Shown here piece by piece: positions 7,022 through 12,488 of a DNA stretch of 12,488 bases. The stretch covers positions 1 to 12,488 of the forward strand of contig JBAXOM010000060.1 in the NCBI GenBank assembly GCA_037133215.1. The letters run 5' to 3'. Position 1 is the stretch's first letter, and each line of letters starts with the position of its first letter. The translations under genes and the position numbers were made by a program. The notes under the pieces are model-generated. The model saw only the letters and a list, made by a program, of their open reading frames with translations. It ran no database searches and had not been told where the DNA came from. This DNA comes from F1-60-MAGs149 sp037133215. GTDB taxonomy: Bacteria > Actinomycetota > Thermoleophilia > Gaiellales > F1-60-MAGs149.

Positions 7022-8137
7022 ATGCAAATTCTCTACGCCGCACTCCTTATTGCCTGCGGCGTGATCGCGGGGTGGATTGGTTCCCGATTGTTGCGCCGAT
7101 CGAATTACCGGCGCGATCTGGTGATCGCCGCGAATCCTGTTGCCGCCGATCCGACGTGGCAGATCGACGCACGTGTGCTCGCCGAGGCGATCCCTGTAGC
7201 CTGTTTTACGGTCAGTACCGACGGCCGCATCATCCAGATCAGCTCGCTTGGCTCACGCGAGTTCCCCATCCTGACAATCGGTGGTGAGCCGGAGGCGTGG
7301 TCGCCGTCGCTCGCTGAGGTTGTTGACCGCGCGATGCACGGTACCGACAGCGTCACACTCGAGACGATCTTTCTCGACCCCGCGCGCTCGCTCAAGGTGA
7401 CGGCGCTTCGCTATACGAAGGGCGTCCTCGTGATGCTCCAGGATGTCTCCGAAGACGTCGACTTCGAGGAGGCCCGGCGCACCTTTTCAGCCGCGGTGTC
7501 ACACGAGTTGCGGACCCCGCTCGCGCGCATTCTCGGGCTCGCGGAGACGCTAGCGCTGCCAGATATCGAAGACGAACGCGACGAGCTCGTGATCCAGATC
7601 GAGAACGAAGTCGATGGAATGCGCAAACTTATCGACGAGATGCTGCTCCTTGCAGCGCTCGATCGCGGGCGGTTAGCGGTCGCCGATGGCATCGCAGACG
7701 CCTGTGCGATTGCGGCCGGCGTTGTCGCTGACGCGCGTCAGCGTCGGATCGGTCGCGGTCGCGAGATCACGTTGTCCGCGCATGGCGAGGTCGACGTCCC
7801 GGTCGCCGCCCGCCTCTACGAGGTCGTGATCCAGAACCTCGTCGACAATGCCTTGATCCATGGCGGCCCCGAGGCGCGAGTCGATGTCACGGTCACAACC
7901 GCCCAAGATCTGGCCTACCTGACCGTCAGCGATACCGGTGCGGGCATTGGCGCTCAGCACCTGCCATTCGTGTTTCAGCGGTTCTATCGCGGCGATGCGG
8001 CACGCAGCGGCCCGGGTTCGGGGCTCGGCTTGGCGTTGGTCAAGCACATCATCGAGGCACATGGCGGCTCGGTCGTTGCAGAATCCGATGGGGCTACCGG
8101 TACGACAATTCGCGTCGTGCTTCCACTCTCTATGTAG
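7022..8137 (+). CDS. Sensor histidine kinase, SenX3/PhoR-like
   Basis: Membrane sensor kinase of 371 residues. One N-terminal transmembrane helix (about 3-24) is followed by basic residues (RLLRRSNYRR). A divergent PAS-like domain at about 50-145 starts LAEAIPVACFTVSTDGRIIQIS. HisKA begins near 150, with phospho-acceptor His161 in SHELRTPLARI. The HATPase domain has its N box in QNLVDNALIHGG (271-282), G1 in DTGAGIG (304-310), the F box in FQRFYRGD (318-325) and G2 in GSGLGLALV (332-340). A single membrane pass with no large periplasmic loop resembles mycobacterial SenX3, which senses phosphate through PhoU and the Pst transporter. The frame is open from 6770 but the ATG at 7022 directly precedes the membrane helix. 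It is divergent from one response regulator and its last 8 nt overlap the end of the other. Either or both may be partners; the ligand is not evident. Confidence 0.92.
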   Translation: MQILYAALLIACGVIAGWIGSRLLRRSNYRRDLVIAANPVAADPTWQIDARVLAEAIPVACFTVSTDGRIIQISSLGSREFPILTIGGEPEAWSPSLAEVVDRAMHGTDSVTLETIFLDPARSLKVTALRYTKGVLVMLQDVSEDVDFEEARRTFSAAVSHELRTPLARILGLAETLALPDIEDERDELVIQIENEVDGMRKLIDEMLLLAALDRGRLAVADGIADACAIAAGVVADARQRRIGRGREITLSAHGEVDVPVAARLYEVVIQNLVDNALIHGGPEARVDVTVTTAQDLAYLTVSDTGAGIGAQHLPFVFQRFYRGDAARSGPGSGLGLALVKHIIEAHGGSVVAESDGATGTTIRVVLPLSM

Positions 8138-8867
8138 CGGGCGTCGCGGCTTTGGCTTCGGGCTCGAAGCGATAGCCGACCCCATAGTGCGTCTGGATAA
8201 ACGAGTATTCGGGCGATCGCATGTCGAGCTTCTCACGCAATTTACGAACGCAGACGTCGACGATGCGGTCACGCGGACGGTGCGGCGAACCCCAGACGCG
8301 CTGCTGGAGCTCGTCACGGCTGAGCACACGGCCACGCTCGCGCGCCAGCGTGACGAGCAGTCGAAACTCGCGCACGGTTAATTCGGCATCGACCCACGAC
8401 CCGGGTGCCAGTTCGATCAGGGCACGGTGTGTGCGGAAGTCGATGCGAATGCCTGGCGCCTCGAGCGGGAGCTCGTCGCGCTCGGGGGCGGCTGCGGGCG
8501 TGCGGCCCGAGCGGCGCAGCGCGGCCTCGACGCGTGCCACGAGCTCGCGCATCGATGCCGGCTTGACGAGGTAGTCGTCGGCCCCGATGCCAAGCGCGTG
8601 GACCTTGTCGTGCTCGCTCGAACGAGCCGACAGCACGATCACAGGGGTCGTGACGCCCTCGGCGCGGATCTGTTCGATTAGGCCCCAGCCATCCGTGCCC
8701 GGCATCATCAGATCGACAACGCAGACGTCTGGACGCTCGAAGCGAATCTTGCGCAATCCTCGCTCGCCATCGGCGGCCCACTCCACGTCGTGGCCCGCCT
8801 TCGACAGGTGTCGTCGCATGACCCCTGCGAGAACCTCGTCGTCTTCGACAATCAGAACAGTCGCCAT
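8130..8867 (-). CDS. PhoB/OmpR-family response regulator (paralogue 2)
   Basis: DNA-binding response regulator of 245 residues. The receiver (about 1-120) has Glu8-Asp9-Asp10, phospho-acceptor Asp52 (VDLMMPG), Ser80 and Lys102 (VKPAS). The winged helix (about 130-236) has LTVREFRLLVTLARERGRVLSRDELQ and DRIVDVCVRKLREKLD, ending HYGVGYRF. It matches the regulator at 6173-6898 nearly residue for residue over long runs, including the shared SEHDKVH and IGADDYL segments, with one clear change after the switch lysine (KPAS instead of KPFG). The two look like a duplication on either side of the kinase. Its gene converges on the kinase and overlaps it by 8 nt. The start is set by a TAGACT box 6 nt before the ATG, and there is no Shine-Dalgarno. 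The receiver residues needed for phosphorylation are all present. Confidence 0.93.
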   Translation of the reverse strand: MATVLIVEDDEVLAGVMRRHLSKAGHDVEWAADGERGLRKIRFERPDVCVVDLMMPGTDGWGLIEQIRAEGVTTPVIVLSARSSEHDKVHALGIGADDYLVKPASMRELVARVEAALRRSGRTPAAAPERDELPLEAPGIRIDFRTHRALIELAPGSWVDAELTVREFRLLVTLARERGRVLSRDELQQRVWGSPHRPRDRIVDVCVRKLREKLDMRSPEYSFIQTHYGVGYRFEPEAKAATPAT

Positions 8868-8873
8868 GTTAAT

Positions 8874-8879
8874 AGTCTA
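8874..8879 (-). promoter_or_regulatory. Candidate -10 box for response regulator 2
   Basis: TAGACT lies exactly 6 nt before the ATG at 8867, the same hexamer and spacing as at the RodZ-like gene. The 6 nt between are ATTAAC, so no ribosome site. A leaderless start is likely. Confidence 0.55.
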
Positions 8880-8907
8880 ACGGTCGGCCAGATCCGCGGG
8901 TTCGTTA

Positions 8908-8913
8908 TATACT
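8908..8913 (+). promoter_or_regulatory. -10 box of the tRNA-His promoter
   Basis: TATACT is close to the consensus TATAAT, in the 71-nt gap between response regulator 2 and tRNA-His. Transcription would start near 8919-8921. No good -35 is found 16-18 nt upstream. Confidence 0.6.
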
Positions 8914-8920
8914 TTCGCCA

Positions 8921-8934
8921 CTCGCGCAAGCGAG
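8921..8934 (+). other. GNRA-tetraloop hairpin in the 5' leader of pre-tRNA-His
   Basis: CTCGC and GCGAG pair perfectly around the tetraloop GCAA, four nt before the G at position -1 of the tRNA. It would form the very 5' end of the precursor transcript. It may stabilise the leader or aid RNase P cleavage; that role is inferred. Confidence 0.5.
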
Positions 8935-8938
8935 ACGT

Positions 8939-9013
8939 GGTGGGCGTAGCTCAGCTGGTGGTAGCTCCGGGTTGTGGTCTCGGCGGTCGTGGGTTCGAGT
9001 CCCACCGCTCACC
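8939..9013 (+). tRNA. tRNA-His (anticodon GTG)
   Basis: Folds as a full cloverleaf. The acceptor stem (8940-8946 with 9006-9012) is seven pairs with one G-T. The anticodon stem (8967-8971 with 8979-8983) holds the loop TTGTGGT, with GTG at 8974-8976. The T stem (8989-8993 with 9001-9005) is perfect, with loop TTCGAGT. The extra G at 8939 opposite discriminator C at 9013 is the tRNA-His identity pair (G-1:C73) read by histidyl-tRNA synthetase. The D stem has three pairs and a C13-T22 mismatch, which is unusual. No CCA is encoded, so it must be added after transcription. It has its own promoter and lies between response regulator 2 and the end of phoU. Confidence 0.95.
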
Positions 9014-9018
9014 CTCGT

Positions 9019-9714
9019 TCAACGCTGGTTGCGCGGAGTCGCAACCAGCGCATTAGTCCCGGCTGGTGGTTGCGGGCCCGTCATCATGTACGTCGTGCGC
9101 TCAGCCGCATTGACGGCATGGTCACCGATCCGCTCGAGCCAGCGACCTGCAAAAAGCATGCGCGACGACCATCGCCGCAACTCGGGGTCGTTGACCTCGA
9201 TCGAGAGAATCGTGTCTGAGAGTTTCTCGTTCTCGCGGTCAATCATCTCGTCGAGCGCTGAGAGCAGCCGAGCCGCATTCACATCGCGCCGCTCGTATGT
9301 GTCGACTGCGGTGCGCACCATCTCGGCGGCACGCTCGCCCATCGCGCGTAGCGCATCTGCGATTACTGCCTCATCGACGAGCGAGCGGCGTGGCGGTGGC
9401 GTTGCCAGATGCGCCACGCGGGCCGCGTTGTGCGCCGCGCGCTCGAGGCTGCGGTTGATGTGAAGTGCGGCCAGAATGGTCCGTACTTGGACTTCGGTGA
9501 CTCGATGGGACACGAGTATCGATTCGACCAACTCATCTGTCCCGGCGTAGAGGTCCTTGACTGCGTCTTCGGCCGCTAGGGTCGACTCGAAAGCTTCTGC
9601 GCTCCAATCAACAAGGGCCCTCGTGGCTGAGGTCACGGCTTCGGCTGTGAGGCGACCAGACGCCTGGATTCCGTCGCTGAGTGTTTGGAGATCGTCAATG
9701 AGTGCGGTCGCCAT
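9019..9714 (-). CDS. phoU: PhoU-family phosphate signalling protein
   Basis: Cytoplasmic helical-bundle protein of 231 residues that links phosphate uptake by Pst to the phosphate sensor kinase, holding the response off when phosphate is plentiful. Two PhoU repeats are visible. The second carries the full metal-cluster motif GRWLERIGDHAVNAAE (190-205, with Glu194, Asp198). The first has only INRSLERAAHNAARVA (86-101), with Ala-His replacing Gly-Asp, so that metal site is probably altered. The ATG follows an AAGGA (9723-9727) at 8 nt, so unlike its neighbours this gene has a leader. Its last ten codons form a perfect hairpin (9023-9050). No pst genes lie in the window. It is divergent from ppk1 and near the SenX3-like kinase, fitting a phosphate module. 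Confidence 0.92.
   Translation of the reverse strand: MATALIDDLQTLSDGIQASGRLTAEAVTSATRALVDWSAEAFESTLAAEDAVKDLYAGTDELVESILVSHRVTEVQVRTILAALHINRSLERAAHNAARVAHLATPPPRRSLVDEAVIADALRAMGERAAEMVRTAVDTYERRDVNAARLLSALDEMIDRENEKLSDTILSIEVNDPELRRWSSRMLFAGRWLERIGDHAVNAAERTTYMMTGPQPPAGTNALVATPRNQR
9023..9050. terminator. Perfect 11-bp hairpin at the phoU 3' end, facing tRNA-His
   Basis: Arms CGCTGGTTGCG (9023-9033) and CGCAACCAGCG (9040-9050) pair without mismatch around a 6-nt loop. It lies 9 nt after tRNA-His on the plus strand and inside the last codons of phoU on the minus strand, ending just before the phoU stop. No T-run follows on either strand, so it would be a U-less terminator, or a 3'-end stabiliser, between convergent genes. 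Confidence 0.6.
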
Positions 9715-9755
9715 TCGTTCTTTCCTTACAAGAAAATCCGCGGGTGTGATATCGC

Positions 9756-9819
9756 TGTAACAGAAATTACATTAGTTCACACTCGAAGGTAATGTTGTCT
9801 TCAATCATAAACGTTGAAG
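9756..9819. promoter_or_regulatory. AT-richer phoU-ppk1 divergent promoter region with short dyads
   Basis: The 172-bp spacer 9715-9886 is visibly richer in A and T than the genes around it. Dyads seen are TGTAA-N6-TTACA (9756-9771), ACATTA (9769-9774) with TAATGT (9790-9795), and CTTCAA-N9-TTGAAG (9799-9819). On the minus strand the TAATGT at 9769-9774 could be the phoU -10 box, giving a leader of roughly 45-50 nt. No further gene is seen in the spacer. Confidence 0.4.
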
Positions 9820-9836
9820 GCATGACCAGTGTGAAC
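9775..9836. repeat. Inverted 9-bp repeat GTTCACACT / AGTGTGAAC between phoU and ppk1
   Basis: GTTCACACT (9775-9783) and AGTGTGAAC (9828-9836) are exact reverse complements, so each divergent gene has AGTGTGAAC upstream in the same orientation relative to itself. For phoU it abuts a candidate -10 box, where a PhoB-type activator would replace the -35. GTTCAC is the core of the Streptomyces PHO box, but the 11-bp tandem copies typical of that box are not clear here. Binding by the nearby regulators is inferred. Confidence 0.45.
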
Positions 9837-9871
9837 AGTTGGTAGCGCGTTGATCGACAATCGCCAACTGT
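9835..9871. repeat. 8-bp dyad upstream of the ppk1 -10 box
   Basis: ACAGTTGG (9835-9842) and CCAACTGT (9864-9871) are perfect inverted copies 21 bp apart. They end 3 nt before the candidate ppk1 -10 box and cover its -35 zone. If ppk1 is leaderless this dyad is not transcribed, so it would act as DNA, for example as an operator. Confidence 0.4.
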
Positions 9872-9874
9872 CGG

Positions 9875-9880
9875 TAGGAT
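9875..9880 (+). promoter_or_regulatory. Candidate -10 box for ppk1
   Basis: TAGGAT lies exactly 6 nt before the GTG at 9887, with no Shine-Dalgarno. This is the same architecture as at the kinase, regulator 2 and RodZ-like genes. Confidence 0.5.
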
Positions 9881-9886
9881 GCTGGC

Positions 9887-12025
9887 GTGAGTTCGCCCGA
9901 AATCATTCCTGCGGAGAGTAGGCTGTTCAATCGCGAGATCTCGTGGTTGGCTTTCAACCACCGCGTGCTCGAGCTCGCAGCTGACCCGTCGGTGCCGTTG
10001 CTGGAGCGGATTCGCTTTTGCATGATTTACGCCAATAATCTCGATGAATTTTTCATGGTGCGAGTGGCGGGACTGATCGACCACGTGGTCCACAGCACCG
10101 AGCCGTCGGATGGAACGCCGCCCCAGCTGACGCTCGATGAGATCGCCGTGCGCTACCGCTCGATGCAGAGCGAACTCGAGGACACGCTTCACTCCGAGCT
10201 GCTACCAGCGCTCGCCGCCGAAGCTATCGAGATCGTCCCTCTCACTGCCTGTTCTACGGAAGAGCGGGAGCAGCTCGAGACCATCTTTGATCAGCAGCTC
10301 TACCCCGTCCTGACTCCACTCGCTGTGGGGCCAGGGCAACCGTTTCCCTACATCTCGAACCTCTCGCTCTCGGTCGGCGTGACCGTGCGCGATCCGTCGA
10401 CGGGCGAGACGCGTTTTGCTCGCGTCAAAGTCCCCGAGGTGCTCCCGCGGCTGATCCAGGTTGGCGAGCAGTCGCGGTTTGTGCGCATCGACGAGGTTAT
10501 TGCCAACGGCCTACCGGCGCTGTTCCCGGGGATGGAGATCGTGGCCTCGAGCACGTTTCGCGTGACGCGCGACGCGGACTTCCAGATCCAAGAGGGCGCT
10601 GACGACTTGCTCGAAGCAGTGGAGCGTGAGCTTTCACGTCGCCGCTTTGGCGATGTCGTGCGGCTGGAGATCGATGAGTCGATGCCTGCGGATATGCGCT
10701 CGATGCTGATCGAGGCGCTGGATGTTGACCTCCGACAGGTGTTTGCGATTCGTCCACCGCTCGACCTGAGTGGCCTCGGTGTCTTGACCAAGGTTGGTCG
10801 CCCTGATCTCCGCTTTAACTCCTGGCAGCCACAGGTGCCCAGCCGCCTGGCGGCAGACGACGACAAGCCCGTTGACATGTTTGCCGAGATCCGCAAAGCC
10901 GACATCCTTGTACATCATCCGTACGAGTCCTTCAGCGCATCGGTCGAGCGCTTTGTGGAGCAAGCAGTTGCTGACCCGAATGTGCTCGCGATCAAACACA
11001 CGATCTACCGCACCAGTGGCGACGCTCCAATCGTGCCGGCGCTCGCCGTAGCCGCCGAAGAGGGCAAGCAAGCGGTAGCGCTTGTCGAAGTGACAGCTCG
11101 CTTTGATGAAGAGCGGAACATTCGCTGGGCCCGAGCGCTCGAGCGAGCCGGCGTCCACGTGGTCCATGGCAGCGTGGGCCTCAAGACGCACTGCAAGCTC
11201 GCACTTGTGGTCCGTCGCGAAGGCGAACGCACGCGGCGCTACGTCCATATCGGCACGGGCAACTACCACCCGGCTACCGCACGTGCCTATACCGACTTTG
11301 GAATCTTTACGTGTGACGAGGAGATCACCGCTGACGTCGCGGATCTCTTTAATCAGCTGACCGGGTTTGCGCGACCACAGGGCTTCGATGCGATTTGGAC
11401 GGCTCCGATGCATCTCCGTCGCCAGGTCGTTGAAGAGATTCGTCGTTGTGGGCGCGAGCACACCGAAGCCGCGCCCGCCAGCATCACGCTGAAGATGAAC
11501 TCGCTTGTTGATGCCGAGGTGATTGACGAGCTGTACTTGGCCTCGCAGGCCGGGGTGTCGATCGATCTGATCGTGCGCGGCATCTGTTGCCTACGTCCCG
11601 GTGTCGTAGGACTGTCGGAAAACATCCGTGTGGTTTCGATTCTTGGTCGCTTCCTCGAGCACGCGCGGGTCTTTCGGTTCGTCACCGACGTTGAGACGAC
11701 GACGTACATCGGCAGCGCCGACATGATGCCGCGCAATCTAGATTCGCGGATCGAGGTGATTACGCCGGTGCGTGATGCTGAGCTGCGAGAACGGATTCAC
11801 AGCGTGCTCGATCTCGAGCTTGCCGACAATTCCGGCTCGTGGAATTTGCAGGCCGATGGCGAATGGATCCGCCGCGTGCCCGAAGCCGGAGAGGAACTGA
11901 TCTCTGCACAAGAGGCGCTGATGCACGAGGCAGTCGCCGGTTCGACTCCTGACAATCAGGGCCGGTTGACACGACGCGAAGAGTCGGCAGAGCGGATTCG
12001 ACGGGCAGAACGCGGCGAGCGCTAG
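9887..12025 (+). CDS. ppk1: PPK1, polyphosphate kinase
   Basis: Reversibly transfers the gamma phosphate of ATP to inorganic polyphosphate, making the cell's phosphate store. The 712-residue protein has the N domain (about 12-110, FNREISWLAFNHRVLE and YANNLDEFFMVRVAG), the head domain (about 120-310) and the two catalytic C domains. His435 in GLKTHCKL is the autophosphorylated histidine. His592 in RFLEHARVFRF is the second active-site histidine. Arg375 (YRTS) and Arg405 (TARFDEERN) are in place for metal and phosphate binding. HIGTGNYHP and GSADMMPRNLD are also family marks. A charged tail of about 40 residues follows the last domain and makes it slightly longer than E. coli PPK1. The GTG start is chosen because TAGGAT lies 6 nt upstream and the N domain follows. 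It is divergent from phoU, and its stop overlaps the stop of the convergent B12-domain gene. Confidence 0.96.
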   Translation: MSSPEIIPAESRLFNREISWLAFNHRVLELAADPSVPLLERIRFCMIYANNLDEFFMVRVAGLIDHVVHSTEPSDGTPPQLTLDEIAVRYRSMQSELEDTLHSELLPALAAEAIEIVPLTACSTEEREQLETIFDQQLYPVLTPLAVGPGQPFPYISNLSLSVGVTVRDPSTGETRFARVKVPEVLPRLIQVGEQSRFVRIDEVIANGLPALFPGMEIVASSTFRVTRDADFQIQEGADDLLEAVERELSRRRFGDVVRLEIDESMPADMRSMLIEALDVDLRQVFAIRPPLDLSGLGVLTKVGRPDLRFNSWQPQVPSRLAADDDKPVDMFAEIRKADILVHHPYESFSASVERFVEQAVADPNVLAIKHTIYRTSGDAPIVPALAVAAEEGKQAVALVEVTARFDEERNIRWARALERAGVHVVHGSVGLKTHCKLALVVRREGERTRRYVHIGTGNYHPATARAYTDFGIFTCDEEITADVADLFNQLTGFARPQGFDAIWTAPMHLRRQVVEEIRRCGREHTEAAPASITLKMNSLVDAEVIDELYLASQAGVSIDLIVRGICCLRPGVVGLSENIRVVSILGRFLEHARVFRFVTDVETTTYIGSADMMPRNLDSRIEVITPVRDAELRERIHSVLDLELADNSGSWNLQADGEWIRRVPEAGEELISAQEALMHEAVAGSTPDNQGRLTRREESAERIRRAERGER

Positions 12026-12488
12026 TTCGCGCTGCTGCGAACGAGTTCGCGTGCACGCAGCTGAGCCTCCTCGATTGACGCGCCGTAACACGTCGCACCG
12101 AGCAACAGCGCCTCGCTCTCACTAATGCCGTGACCTCCCACAAGCGTCGAGAATCCCGCGGCGTTAAGCGCTGCAAGCGCACCGCTCAAACCCTCGCGAC
12201 CGACAAGGCAGGATAGAGCCACGAGGTCTGCCTGCTCGCGTTCTGCCATCTGGACGATTTCTGCAGCAGGCAGATCCGCACCTAGATAGTGGACCCGAAA
12301 GCCTTCAGCGTGAAGGCCGGCGGCAACCATTTGGGCGGCGAGGGAATGTCGATCGCCCAGCGGTGCGGCGACGATCACGACGCCGATGCGCGGGCCCGAC
12401 TTGCTCGTTCGTGTGGTGCTGTACGCGAGAAGGCCCTCAACGATACGCGACGCGCGGTGCTCGACCCCGATGGTCAACTGATCGTCGA
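12022..12488 (-). CDS. B12-binding-domain protein, probable cobalamin sensor or regulator (C-terminal part)
   Basis: The last 154 residues of a protein that enters from the right edge. The start of the visible part has the end of a helical-bundle B12_binding_2-type segment (TIGVEHRASRIVEGLL, with Glu9-His10). Then comes a Rossmann-like B12-binding domain at about 32-150: GVVIVAAPLGDRHSLA, with Asp45 and the likely cobalt-ligand His47, then VHYLGADLPAAEIVQ, LVALSCLVGREG and TLVGGHGIS. The usual DxHxxG reads DRHSLA here, with Ala for Gly. The EH pair, GDRH and LGAD resemble the CarH/LitR MerR-type light sensors and other corrinoid-binding regulators rather than methionine synthase. The N-terminal part, which would show a DNA-binding domain, lies outside. 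A TTG at 12477 is not taken as the start because the fold continues upstream. It converges on ppk1 with a 4-bp overlap. Confidence 0.8.
   Translation of the reverse strand, partial: DDQLTIGVEHRASRIVEGLLAYSTTRTSKSGPRIGVVIVAAPLGDRHSLAAQMVAAGLHAEGFRVHYLGADLPAAEIVQMAEREQADLVALSCLVGREGLSGALAALNAAGFSTLVGGHGISESEALLLGATCYGASIEEAQLRARELVRSSAN

Noticed and set aside
6899..7027. N-terminal extension of response regulator 1 by 43 codons
   Set aside because: Receiver domains begin within a few residues of the start, as at 6898; the extra residues match nothing and overlap the kinase start.
10634..11461. 275-codon minus-strand open frame inside ppk1
   Set aside because: Antisense shadow of the catalytic domains of PPK1; no domain or start signal.

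Overview
The window is a GC-rich, gene-dense chromosomal segment, most consistent with an actinobacterium. Three things point there. The order HTH/DUF4115 protein, cinA, recA, recX, miaB is an actinobacterial-type housekeeping block. Several genes start exactly 6-7 nt after a TANNNT -10 box and have no Shine-Dalgarno sequence, which is the leaderless arrangement common in that phylum. RecX, PPK1 and the SenX3/RegX3-like regulators look actinobacterial. RNase Y lying between recX and miaB suggests a deeper-branching class rather than a Streptomyces- or Mycobacterium-type genome; this is inference. No mobile element, CRISPR array or clear sign of horizontal transfer was seen.

Left block, 1-6143, all on the minus strand and read right to left: a RodZ-like HTH membrane protein; cinA (overlapping it by 4 nt); recA (after a 119-nt gap, with a strong Shine-Dalgarno); recX (5 nt downstream of recA); rny (after a 112-nt gap that holds a hairpin); and miaB (10 nt downstream, cut by the left edge). 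This covers recombination and its modulation, nucleotide-pool or pyridine salvage, mRNA turnover and tRNA modification.

Middle block, 6173-9714: two paralogous PhoB/OmpR-type response regulators on the minus strand flank one plus-strand SenX3/PhoR-like histidine kinase, which is divergent from the first and convergent (8-bp overlap) with the second. A tRNA-His(GTG) gene follows on the plus strand, with a strong -10 box and a GNRA hairpin in its leader. Then comes phoU on the minus strand, whose last codons form a perfect 11-bp hairpin facing the tRNA.

Right block, 9715-12488: a 172-bp AT-richer divergent promoter region full of inverted repeats separates phoU from ppk1 (polyphosphate kinase). 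Ppk1 ends in a 4-bp palindromic CTAG overlap with a convergent B12-binding-domain protein that runs off the right edge. Kinase, two regulators, PhoU and PPK1 together look like a phosphate-sensing and polyphosphate-storage module (inference). The points most worth a second look are the one-kinase/two-regulator layout, the shared leaderless promoter architecture, the phoU-ppk1 operator-like dyads and the truncated B12 sensor. I found no clearly undescribed system; most genes belong to known families.
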